From NCBI RefSeq assembly GCF_013408145.1, contig NZ_JACBZI010000001.1, positions 3,176,001 to 3,240,000 of the forward strand: DNA of 64,000 nucleotides, read 5' to 3'. This document shows, piece after piece, positions 57,420-64,000 of this stretch. Both the position numbers and the translations under genes were made by a program. Each line of letters opens with the position of its first letter. The first letter of the stretch is position 1. The DNA comes from Nocardioides marinus (GTDB taxonomy: Bacteria; Actinomycetota; Actinomycetes; Propionibacteriales; Nocardioidaceae). The notes under the pieces are model-generated. The model was not told the DNA's origin. It did not search any database and saw nothing but the letters and a program-made list of their open reading frames with translations.

Positions 57420-57719
57420 TCAGCCGACGGAGATCTCGACCTCCGCGACGCTGCCGGTCTGGGCCTGGACGACCCGGTCGACCGGGTCGGCCTTGGGGGC
57501 CAGGGTGCGCAGGGTCCACTCGCCGTCACCGGCGAAGAAGCGGAAGTGGCCGGTGGCCGAGGTGGGGACCTCGGCGGTGAACTCGCCGGTGCGGTCGAGC
57601 AGGCGCACGTAGGCGTTGCCGACCGGCTCGCCGCCGCGGACGACGCGGCCCTGGACCACGGCCTCCTTGGCGACGTTCACGCCGTCGAGGGACAGGCCGC
57701 CCTCAGTGGCGCCGCACAT
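57420..57719 (-). CDS. DUF1416 family protein
   Basis: 99 residues. [63 protein letters not shown] is the family signature, a carboxypeptidase-regulatory-like beta sandwich. It is nearly always downstream of a thiosulfate sulfurtransferase gene in Actinobacteria. ATG 57719 overlaps the sulfurtransferase stop by one base (TGATG). Function unknown, probably linked to sulfur transfer; the single N-terminal Cys may accept sulfur (inference). Confidence 0.92.
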   Translation of the reverse strand: MCGATEGGLSLDGVNVAKEAVVQGRVVRGGEPVGNAYVRLLDRTGEFTAEVPTSATGHFRFFAGDGEWTLRTLAPKADPVDRVVQAQTGSVAEVEISVG

Positions 57720-58567
57720 CAGGCCTCACCCTTCTCGTCACCCAGGGAGACCGGGACGCCGACGAGGGAGCCGTACTCGGTCCACGAGCCGTCGTAGTTC
57801 TTGACGTTCTCCTGGTCGAGCAGCTCCTTGAGGACGAACCAGGTGTGGCTCGAGCGCTCGCCGATGCGGCAGTAGGCGATGGTGTCCTTGCTCCAGTCGA
57901 CGCCGGCCTCGCTGTAGATCTCCCGCAGCTCGTCGTCGGACTTGAACGTCCCGTCGTCGTTGGCGGCCTTGCTCCACGGCACGTTCGCGGCGGTGGGGAT
58001 GTGGCCGGCGCGCTGCGCCTGCTCCTGCGGCAGGTGCGCCGGAGCCATCAGGCGGCCGGCGTACTCGTCGGGGCTGCGGACGTCGACGAGGTTCTGCGTG
58101 CCGATCGCGGCGACGACCTCGTCGCGGAACGCGCGGATCGAGGAGTCCTGCTCGGTCGCGGTGTAGGAGGTCTTCTCGCGACTGGGCAGCTCGTCGGTCA
58201 GCTCGCGGGAGTCCAGCTCCCACTTCTTGCGACCACCGTCGAGGAGCTTGACGTCCTGGTGGCCGTAGAGCTTGAAGTACCAGTAGGCGTACGCGGCGAA
58301 CCAGTTGTTGTTGCCGCCGTAGAGGACAACCGTGTCGTCGTTGGCGACGCCGCGGTCCGAGAGCAGCGCCTCGAACTGCGCCTTGTTGACGAAGTCACGA
58401 CGGACCTGGTCCTGCAGGTCGGTGGTCCAGTCGAGCTTGATGGCGCCCTTGATGTGGCCCTTGTCGTAGGCGGCGGTGTCCTCGTCGACCTCGACCAGCA
58501 CCACCTTCGGGTCGTCCAGGTGCTCCTCCACCCACTGGGCGGAGACGAGGGTGTTCTCGCGGGTCAT
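57719..58567 (-). CDS. sseA: Thiosulfate sulfurtransferase (two-domain rhodanese, SseA/CysA type)
   Basis: 282 residues. N-terminal inactive rhodanese domain ([52 protein letters not shown]), C-terminal active domain ([17 protein letters not shown], then the loop [13 protein letters not shown] with catalytic Cys). Transfers sulfane sulfur from thiosulfate to acceptors. ATG 58567. It forms an operon with DUF1416 and stands next to DUF4395 on the same strand. Confidence 0.95.
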   Translation of the reverse strand: MTRENTLVSAQWVEEHLDDPKVVLVEVDEDTAAYDKGHIKGAIKLDWTTDLQDQVRRDFVNKAQFEALLSDRGVANDDTVVLYGGNNNWFAAYAYWYFKLYGHQDVKLLDGGRKKWELDSRELTDELPSREKTSYTATEQDSSIRAFRDEVVAAIGTQNLVDVRSPDEYAGRLMAPAHLPQEQAQRAGHIPTAANVPWSKAANDDGTFKSDDELREIYSEAGVDWSKDTIAYCRIGERSSHTWFVLKELLDQENVKNYDGSWTEYGSLVGVPVSLGDEKGEA

Positions 58568-58620
58568 GGTTGATGCCTTTCGATCGAGTACAGCGGTGTG
58601 GTTGCGGTTGCTTGGTGGGT

Positions 58621-58715
58621 GGTCTCGACGCGCGTTCGGCGCTGGCGCGCCTCACTGCTCGACCACCGACGCACGCTGGTCGAGCAGCGAGCGCCAGCGA
58701 GCGGGCGTCGAGACC
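58621..58715 (-). repeat. Dispersed repeat, type B, two copies
   Basis: Copies at 58621-58664 and 58676-58715 in opposite orientations, forming a larger palindrome between the sulfurtransferase and DUF4395 genes. Confidence 0.78.
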
Positions 58716-58724
58716 GGGGTGCGC

Positions 58725-59195
58725 TCAGGAGGTGGCGCGGCGGAACAGCAGGTACATCTCGCAGCCGAGGCAGAAGCGGAACACGGCGTTGAGGAGGGCG
58801 GCGACGAGCGCGAAGCCGATCGCCGTCTGGGCGACGACCACCGCGCCGGCGGCGTACCCGATGAGGGCGACCACGGTGAAACCGAGGCCGACGGCCTGGG
58901 CGAAGCGCGGCGGCTCAGGAGCCTCGAGCTCGGTCGGGGCGGCGAGCCGCGGCCGCACGAAGGTCTTGAACAGCCACGCGTGCGGCGTGCGCTGCACCCC
59001 GCGGGCCGCGCCCAGCGCGAAGAGCGCCGCCTGGACCGCGGTCAGGGCCAGTGCCGCCGTCGGCGGCAGCAGCAGCACGGCGACCAGGACGACCGCCGTG
59101 AGCGACGCCGCGAACTGCGGGCCGCGCGGGTCGATGCCGGCCGGGGCCGCCGTGGGGGCGACCGGCGTGGAGGTGGGGTTGAGCGTGGTGGACAT
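58725..59195 (-). CDS. DUF4395 family membrane protein
   Basis: 156 residues. PRGPQFAASLTAVVLVAVLLLPPTAALALTAVQAALFALGA is the first pair of membrane segments, and RFAQAVGLGFTVVALIGYAAGAVVVAQTAIGFALVAALLNAVFRFCLGCEMYLLFRR the second, with the conserved C-x-x-C (CLGC). Family members occur beside thioredoxin and sulfurtransferase genes. ATG 59195. The CLGC pair near the membrane suggests redox relay between thioredoxin and the sulfurtransferase (inference). Confidence 0.88.
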   Translation of the reverse strand: MSTTLNPTSTPVAPTAAPAGIDPRGPQFAASLTAVVLVAVLLLPPTAALALTAVQAALFALGAARGVQRTPHAWLFKTFVRPRLAAPTELEAPEPPRFAQAVGLGFTVVALIGYAAGAVVVAQTAIGFALVAALLNAVFRFCLGCEMYLLFRRATS

Positions 59196-59448
59196 GTCTC
59201 TCCTGAGGGCACCTCGGCTGCGGCGTCTCGAGGACGCGGCGAGGTGGTCGAGCGGCTGGTAAGGGGAAGGGTCAGCGCATCGACGTACGACACAGGCTCG
59301 AGCGCGAGCGGCAGTAGTCGACTGCGCGTCGCTTCGTGAGCCAGGTCGTGGACATGACAGGAACAGTAAGTCCGGGCCCCGATCTATTCCCAATCCGGAT
59401 CTCACGATGCGGTCTTCGCGTCCACAATCTGGGATAAGTCGACTCCGC

Positions 59449-59454
59449 TACGCT
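59449..59454 (+). promoter_or_regulatory. TACGCT -10 element, leaderless start at 59461
   Basis: TACGCT ends 6 nt before GTG 59461; no ribosome site. Confidence 0.5.
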
Positions 59455-59460
59455 GCGCGC

Positions 59461-60498
59461 GTGGCTTCAACAGGCGCGTCGCGGCGTACGGCGCTCATCA
59501 CCGGCGTCGCCGGCCAGGACGGCGTCTACCTCGCGCGACACCTGCTGTCCCTGGGCTACCACGTGGTCGGGACGCTGCGTCCCGGCTCCCGGTGGGCCCC
59601 CACGACGCTCGGCCGGGCCTACGCCTACCTCGACGGCGTGACCCTCGTCGACCTCGACCAGCGCGACCACGAAGGCTGGGCAGCCGTCCTGGAGGGGCTG
59701 CGGCCCGACGAGGTCTACAACCTTGCCGGCTTCACCTCCGTCGGCGCCTCCTGGGGAGCCGCCGAGACCGTCGCCGAGGCCAACGGCATGGCCGTGCTGC
59801 GGATGCTCGAGGAGCTCATCCGCTTCCGCGACCGGCACGGCTGGGCGCCGCGCTTCTTCCAGCCCTCCAGCTCGGAGATGTTCGGCGTCACCGACCAGCA
59901 GCCGCAGACCGAGAACACCCCGCACCACCCGCGCTCGCCGTACGCCGCCACCAAGTCCTTCGCCCACCACCTCACGGTCAACTACCGCGAGTCCTACGGG
60001 CTGTTCACCGCCACCGGGACGCTCTACAACCACGAGTCCCCGCTGCGACCCGCGCACTTCGTCACGCGCAAGATCTCCGCCGCCGTCGCCGCCATCTCCC
60101 TGGGCCAGGCCGAGTCCGTGACGCTCGGCAACCTCGACGTCCGTCGCGACTGGGGCTTCGCCGGTGACTACGCCCGCGCCATGCACCTGGTGCTGCAGCA
60201 GGACGAGCCGGGCGACTTCATCATCGCCACCGGCGTCTCCCGCTCCCTCGCGGACGTGCTGGAGCTGGCCTTCGCCTCCGTGGGCATCGCCGAACTCGAC
60301 GCCGTGGTGCAGCAGGACCCCGCCCTCATGCGCCCCGCCGACGTCGCCGAGCTCGTCGGCGACCCCACCAAGGCGCGCGAGCAGCTGGGCTGGGAGCCGA
60401 GCGTGGCCTTCGAGGACGTCATCGCCCACATGGTGCGCGTGGACGTCGAGCGGCTGCGCTCGGGCGCCGAGGAGTCCTCGGCCTACCTGACGCCCTGA
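59461..60498 (+). CDS. GDP-mannose 4,6-dehydratase-like SDR, second paralogue
   Basis: 345 residues. ALITGVAGQDGVYLARHLLSLGY (NADP loop), NLAGFTSVGASW, QPSSSEMFGVTDQQPQTENTPHHPRSPYAATKSFAHH (catalytic Ser-Glu and Tyr-x3-Lys), NHESPLR, RRDWGFAGDY. Clearly related to Gmd but more divergent than the copy at 30-31 kb (for example the RRAS/RIDHLY nucleotide-binding stretch is LRPGSRWAP). The substrate is therefore uncertain; a GDP- or other NDP-hexose 4,6-dehydratase or a 4-reductase are possible. GTG 59461 fits a leaderless promoter. Confidence 0.85.
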   Translation: MASTGASRRTALITGVAGQDGVYLARHLLSLGYHVVGTLRPGSRWAPTTLGRAYAYLDGVTLVDLDQRDHEGWAAVLEGLRPDEVYNLAGFTSVGASWGAAETVAEANGMAVLRMLEELIRFRDRHGWAPRFFQPSSSEMFGVTDQQPQTENTPHHPRSPYAATKSFAHHLTVNYRESYGLFTATGTLYNHESPLRPAHFVTRKISAAVAAISLGQAESVTLGNLDVRRDWGFAGDYARAMHLVLQQDEPGDFIIATGVSRSLADVLELAFASVGIAELDAVVQQDPALMRPADVAELVGDPTKAREQLGWEPSVAFEDVIAHMVRVDVERLRSGAEESSAYLTP

Positions 60499-60646
60499 GC
60501 GCTCTTTGCGGGTCCTGCACGGGCTCCGGCAGTCTCGGGCGCGTTGTCCACAGGCGCCCGGGTTCGCTCTCGCCCGATCGGGGGTAAGCACCTAGCGTGG
60601 ACCCGCGCCCGCTGCCGGGGCGCGCACTCTCGGGAAGGCAGCAGCA

Positions 60647-61195
60647 GTGAGAAAGACCGTTCGACACGCCGTGGCGCAGGGACTCGCCGCGGGGCTCATC
60701 CTCACCCTCTCCGCCTGTGGCGGAGATCCGGAACCACGCTTCAAGGAGGAGCCCTCCCCCACGCCCAGCGAGGTCAGCAGCTCGGCGCCCATCAAGGAGG
60801 CGTGGGAGGAGAAGAGTCCCGAGGGGGCAATGGCCTTCGCGGAGCACTGGGTTGCTGAGCTCAACGCCGCGTCGCTGTCAGGCGACACGGCGGGCCTCCA
60901 GTCGGTGTCCGCCACGGACTGCTCGAGTTGCGCATCGCTCATCAAGTTCATCGACGAGACCTACGCCGGGGGCGGCGAAATTCGTGGCGGAGATTGGCGG
61001 CTGTCGAAGCTCAACTTCAGCAGCCCGGATGAAGGCCAGACCGTCGCCGTGGGCGGGACGATGAAGATCCCCGCGCAGACAGTCGTCACCCCGGAGGGTC
61101 AGCGTCAAGAGTCAGCCGCCCTTGAAGCGGACTACTTCTTCACGCTGTCCTGGAGACAAGGCTGGCAGGTTGACGTCGTGGAGACCCGCGGATGA
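60647..61195 (+). CDS. Lipoprotein, DUF6318-like
   Basis: 182 residues. Lipobox LSACGG near residue 24 after a hydrophobic signal, a Pro/Ser/Glu linker, and an NTF2-like domain (GAMAFAEHWVAELNAASLSGDTAGLQSVS) carrying a CSSC pair (ATDCSSCASLIKFIDETYAGGG). This arrangement matches actinobacterial DUF6318 lipoproteins as I recall them. GTG 60647 has GGGAAGG 8 nt upstream, and TAGCGT at 60593-60598 is a candidate -10. ATGA overlap with the next gene. Confidence 0.78.
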   Translation: MRKTVRHAVAQGLAAGLILTLSACGGDPEPRFKEEPSPTPSEVSSSAPIKEAWEEKSPEGAMAFAEHWVAELNAASLSGDTAGLQSVSATDCSSCASLIKFIDETYAGGGEIRGGDWRLSKLNFSSPDEGQTVAVGGTMKIPAQTVVTPEGQRQESAALEADYFFTLSWRQGWQVDVVETRG

Positions 61196-62001
61196 GTTCG
61201 ATTCTGCTCGGTCTGATTCTGATGGCGAATGTGCACTCTCTCGATGAGCCCGAAGTCACGGCGGGGACCAACGCACTCCACGCCCAAGTCGACCAGGTAA
61301 AGCCCGGCGACTCGACGGGATCTACCAATGGCACCTCAGCCAACCCTGGGGTGACCTACAGCCAGACTCCCGCCTGTTCGCGTGGCGACGGAGCAGGACC
61401 GTCGGTGTTCTTCGGGTGCGGCGATCGAGTCGAATGTGGGAACGACGGCACGCTCTATTGGGTCTGGCAGCACGATCCCGACGGCACCACCCGCAATCTT
61501 GGCTCGTCTTGTGCAGAACCAGGCACATCAACCGATCCGCAACTGCTGACCCCGGGGCGCATCCTCGAGGCGTTTGAGCACATCCCGCTGCCGGAGTCGC
61601 CGCTGGAGGTGCAGCCGCCGGGCGGGGTCACGCTGGTCAACTTCGACACGATCCTGCACACCGACGCGCAGCCGTTCACCGAGACCGTGCAGCTGCTCAA
61701 CCGGCAGATCACCTTCGACATCGAGCCCGCGCAGTTCACCTGGACCCTGGGCGACGGCAGCACCCTGAGCACCACCGACCCGGGGCGGGCCTGGCGGGCG
61801 GGGCTGCCGATGAGCGAGTACGTCTCGCACCGATACGCCAAGGCCGGCACCGTCCAGCTCCAGCTCACCACCACCTGGTCCGCACGGTGGCGACTCCCCA
61901 ACGGCCCGTGGCGTCCCGTCGACGGGACCGTCGACATCACCTCTCCCCCACAGCCGCTCGAGGTCACCACCGCTCGGCCGCAGCTCGTCTCCTACGACTG
62001 A
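61192..62001 (+). CDS. Exported PKD-like domain protein
   Basis: 269 residues. Short hydrophobic N-terminus (SSILLGLILMANVHS), a Cys-containing region (TPACSRGDGAGPSVFFGCGDRVECGN) and a C-terminal PKD-like beta sandwich (FTWTLGDGSTLSTTDPG, SHRYAKAGTVQLQLTTTWSARWRL). ATG 61192 overlaps the lipoprotein stop by 4 nt, so the two are translated together and probably work together at the cell envelope. Function unknown. Confidence 0.75.
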   Translation: MSSILLGLILMANVHSLDEPEVTAGTNALHAQVDQVKPGDSTGSTNGTSANPGVTYSQTPACSRGDGAGPSVFFGCGDRVECGNDGTLYWVWQHDPDGTTRNLGSSCAEPGTSTDPQLLTPGRILEAFEHIPLPESPLEVQPPGGVTLVNFDTILHTDAQPFTETVQLLNRQITFDIEPAQFTWTLGDGSTLSTTDPGRAWRAGLPMSEYVSHRYAKAGTVQLQLTTTWSARWRLPNGPWRPVDGTVDITSPPQPLEVTTARPQLVSYD

Positions 62002-62064
62002 GCCGGTTCTCCACAGATCCGCGGAGATCCGCCTCGACCCCTGGTCAATGTCGGCGGCTCGGCG

Positions 62065-62070
62065 TATGAT
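62065..62070 (+). promoter_or_regulatory. TATGAT -10 element, leaderless start at 62077
   Basis: TATGAT is close to a consensus -10 box and ends 6 nt before ATG 62077. Confidence 0.55.
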
Positions 62071-62076
62071 TCGAAC

Positions 62077-63468
62077 ATGAGTTCGATCCCAGCGCACACT
62101 CGAGTCACCGAGGCGGCCACCGCCTCCGTCGACTCGCTGCGCCGGCTCGACCTCAGCACCGTCCCCGAGGAGCGGCTCGGCGAGCTGCTCGCCACCGCCA
62201 CGCGCATCGAGTCCCAGGCCGCCGCGCTGCGCGGCGCGGTCCTCGCCGAGGCCGACCGCCGCAAGACAGCGCTGCGCACCGCCGCGACCGGCACCGACGC
62301 CTGGGCCGTCGAGTTCACCGGCGACACCCGCGAGATGAATGCCGGTGGCCTGCGGATCGCCCGCCTGCTCGAGTCGAAATACCACGCGACCCGCGACGCC
62401 TTCGCCGCCGGCCGGGTCACCAAGGCCCAGGTCCGAGTCATCGTCAACGCCGCCGAGCAGGCGCCGCTGCGCGCGACCGAGCAGCAGGTCGCCACCGCCG
62501 AGGCGTTCATCCTCGGCAAGGCCACGGGCGAGGGCCGCCGCAACGGGAAGCCGATGGACCCGAAGCGGCTGCGTCAGGCCGCGCGCCGGATGTTCGACCC
62601 GATCGATCACGAGCTCGCCGACGAGCACGAGGCGATCATGCTCGGCCGCGAGTCCAAGGGCGCCGAGCGCGAGACCTACCTCATGCTCTCCGACAACGGT
62701 GACGGCACCTGGTCGGGGCGCTTCACGATCCCCGAGCTGCACGGGCAGCTGTTCAGCTGGGTCCTCGACAAGCTCACGGCACCACGTCGGCGCAGCACCG
62801 GGCCGCTGGGTCAGGAGATCCTCGACGACGCCGCCGCGGACGGTGACGGGTGGACCCTGGGTGGTCTGGAGAAGAAGGGCCGCGCGTTCTGCGAGCTCCT
62901 CGAGCACCTCCCCACCACCGGGTGGCACCTCACCGGCGGGGGCAACGCGACGACCCTGCTGGTGCGCATCGAGTTCGACGACCTCGTACGCCGCCTCTCC
63001 GACGACATGGAGCGACTCGGCGTCGGGCGGCTCGACAACGGCGTGAAGCTCACCGCCGCCCACGTGCAGCGCCTGGCCTGCGAGGCCGAGATCGTGCCGA
63101 CCATCCTCAACAGCGAGGAGGCCGTCCTGTTCCACGGCCGCGGCCAGCGCCTCCACGACCGCCACCAGCGCAACGCACTCGCCCAGCTCCACGACTCCTG
63201 CGCCATCAGCGGCTGCCAGCGACCCTTCGCCTGGTGCGAGATCCACCATCCCTACCCCTGGGCCGCCGGCGGCGGCACCGACATCACCAACGCCGTGCCC
63301 CTCTGCGGCTGGCACCACCAACGCGCCCACGACGGCGACTTCGACCTGCGTCGAGATCCACCCAACGGGCCGCATGCCTGGAAGCTCGCCCGACGCAAGC
63401 CGCTCCACGACTGGCGCAACATGCCCGAGACCGCTCCGGGCGCCGGCTACACCGTGGTCCGCAGCTGA
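62077..63468 (+). CDS. DUF222 / HNH endonuclease protein (13E12 repeat family)
   Basis: 463 residues. The N-terminal two thirds is a DUF222 helical domain (SVDSLRRLDLSTVPEERLGELLATATRIESQAAALRGAVL). The C-terminal HNH domain has CAISGCQRPFAWCEIHHPYPWAAGGGTDITNAVPLCGWHHQRAHDG, with the His-His pair, Asn and four Cys-type metal ligands. The family is multicopy in Actinobacteria and its biology is unknown, possibly mobile. Leaderless ATG start. Convergent with the thioredoxin gene (46 bp gap). Intact. Confidence 0.93.
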   Translation: MSSIPAHTRVTEAATASVDSLRRLDLSTVPEERLGELLATATRIESQAAALRGAVLAEADRRKTALRTAATGTDAWAVEFTGDTREMNAGGLRIARLLESKYHATRDAFAAGRVTKAQVRVIVNAAEQAPLRATEQQVATAEAFILGKATGEGRRNGKPMDPKRLRQAARRMFDPIDHELADEHEAIMLGRESKGAERETYLMLSDNGDGTWSGRFTIPELHGQLFSWVLDKLTAPRRRSTGPLGQEILDDAAADGDGWTLGGLEKKGRAFCELLEHLPTTGWHLTGGGNATTLLVRIEFDDLVRRLSDDMERLGVGRLDNGVKLTAAHVQRLACEAEIVPTILNSEEAVLFHGRGQRLHDRHQRNALAQLHDSCAISGCQRPFAWCEIHHPYPWAAGGGTDITNAVPLCGWHHQRAHDGDFDLRRDPPNGPHAWKLARRKPLHDWRNMPETAPGAGYTVVRS

Positions 63469-63514
63469 GCCGTCCGAGCCCGCGCGAAGACCTGCCTCGC
63501 GACCCGCTGGCCGC

Positions 63515-64000
63515 TCAGCCTTCGACGATCCCGTCGAGGGCCGAGAGCACTGCCTCCTTGCGCGGGGCGCCGCTTGCGCGCGTCGCCTCGGTGCCCGACG
63601 CGTCGAGGATCAGCGTGGTCGGGGTGCGGAGCACGTCGAGCGCACGGACCAGCTCCAAGTGGTGCTCGGCGTCCACCTCGAGGTGGACCACCCCCGGCAC
63701 CACGCCGGCCACGTCGCCCAGGATCGCCCGGGTCGCGCGGCACGGCGCGCAGAACGCCGAGGAGAACTGCAGCAGCGTCGCGCGCTCCCCCAGCTGGGCG
63801 TCCGGGAGCGCCTCCAGGACAGCGGTCCAGGCGGCGCCGACGGCCGGAGCGGTGGGGTGGTCTCGACGCCCGCTCGTCGCTGGCGCTCCTCGCTGCTCGG
63901 CCACCTCGTCCGGCTGCTCGACCAGCCGTCCGGGGGCGTTCTTGAAGCGACCGTCGGTGCGGGCGCGGTAGAGGCCGAAGCCCAGAGCCAGCACGACGGC
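63515..64000 (-). CDS. Thioredoxin-fold protein (5' end outside window)
   Basis: 160+ residues, open to the window edge. A hydrophobic N-terminal stretch (VLALGFGLYRAR, probably the end of a membrane anchor), then repeat-derived residues (about 24-46, RLVEQPDEVAEQRGAPATSG), then a thioredoxin domain with TLLQFSSAFCAPCRATRAIL (C82, C85 counted from the GTG at 63994) and cis-Pro in RTPTTLILDASG. In related genomes this gene precedes DUF4395, sulfurtransferase and DUF1416; here 4 kb of plus-strand genes separate them. The true start is upstream of 64000. Confidence 0.82.
   Translation of the reverse strand, partial: AVVLALGFGLYRARTDGRFKNAPGRLVEQPDEVAEQRGAPATSGRRDHPTAPAVGAAWTAVLEALPDAQLGERATLLQFSSAFCAPCRATRAILGDVAGVVPGVVHLEVDAEHHLELVRALDVLRTPTTLILDASGTEATRASGAPRKEAVLSALDGIVEG
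63857..63926 (-). repeat. Dispersed repeat, type B, inside the thioredoxin gene
   Basis: Full copy plus a partial copy. On the coding strand it reads EQRGAPATSGRRDHP and keeps the frame. Confidence 0.8.

Noticed and set aside
1..64000. tRNA, rRNA or tmRNA genes
   Set aside because: No cloverleaf with the GGTTCGAATCC-type arm and no rRNA-like stretch was noticed on either strand while reading; this was by eye, without a covariance search.

Overview
The window is a high-GC actinobacterial chromosome segment, most likely from Nocardioides or a close relative of the Nocardioidaceae. The evidence is the strong G/C bias at third codon positions, frequent GTG starts, several leaderless TANNNT-6/7-start promoters, actinobacterial families (DUF2516, DUF1416, DUF4395, DUF6318-like, DUF222-HNH, FprB), and a dispersed palindromic repeat that reads in frame as GLDARSSLALLAARPP-like peptides. 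The genus call rests on my memory of that repeat and is an inference.

Layout. 1-8.1 kb: oxidative catabolism, with an FprB ferredoxin reductase cut by the window edge, a MerR regulator, an SDR plus a Baeyer-Villiger-type monooxygenase, a CYP153-like P450 and its in-frame reductase. Two gene fragments (LLM oxidoreductase, TetR) mark decay. 8.1-17.1 kb: a small membrane protein, a PIN/Phd toxin-antitoxin pair, a coupled RibD-like/DHPS-like pair, secreted Fn3 and NHL-propeller proteins, and the first copy of a membrane-protein + Nudix cassette. 17.1-27.3 kb: a mobile, decayed zone with an orphan phage-type SGNH tail protein, a secreted SGNH hydrolase, an IS256-family element broken by an IS3 and an IS481 element (all junctions resolvable), a beheaded ribbon-helix-helix gene, an SGNH-like protein without its catalytic serine, and an IS110 element with a candidate bridge RNA. 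27.3-31 kb: the second membrane-protein + Nudix cassette (frameshifted), then fcl and gmd for GDP-L-fucose. 31.2-34.6 kb: a repeat-riddled secreted zinc metalloprotease coupled to another RibD-like reductase.

34.8-57 kb: an exopolysaccharide region. It contains a priming phosphoglycosyltransferase, pyruvyltransferase, Wzx- and Wzy-like membrane proteins, epimerase, acetyltransferase, GT4 glycosyltransferases, nucleotide-sugar dehydrogenase, a cupin of the mannose-phosphate isomerase type, a BY-type tyrosine kinase and a DUF4012 protein. A sulfate-activation set is interleaved: CysD, CysN, a TauE/SafE exporter, and one polypeptide joining a degenerate ATP-sulfurylase, an APS kinase and a low-molecular-weight tyrosine phosphatase. 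The combination suggests a sulfated, pyruvylated, possibly fucosylated capsule under Wzc/Wzb-type phosphotyrosine control. The genes at about 36.3-43.1 kb are visibly more AT-rich than their surroundings, so the polymer-specific part was probably exchanged.

57.4-64 kb: a DUF1416 / thiosulfate sulfurtransferase / DUF4395 group whose thioredoxin partner (63.5 kb, cut by the window end) is separated from it by a plus-strand block: a GDP-mannose-dehydratase-like SDR, a lipoprotein, a PKD-like protein and a DUF222-HNH protein.

Most novel candidates: (1) the twice-occurring membrane protein + GTGA-coupled Nudix cassette; (2) the ATP-sulfurylase-like/APS-kinase/tyrosine-phosphatase fusion whose linker is a translated dispersed repeat; (3) the dispersed repeat as an in-frame protein-modifying element; (4) a P450-reductase gene split by one TGA; (5) the IS110 candidate bridge RNA.
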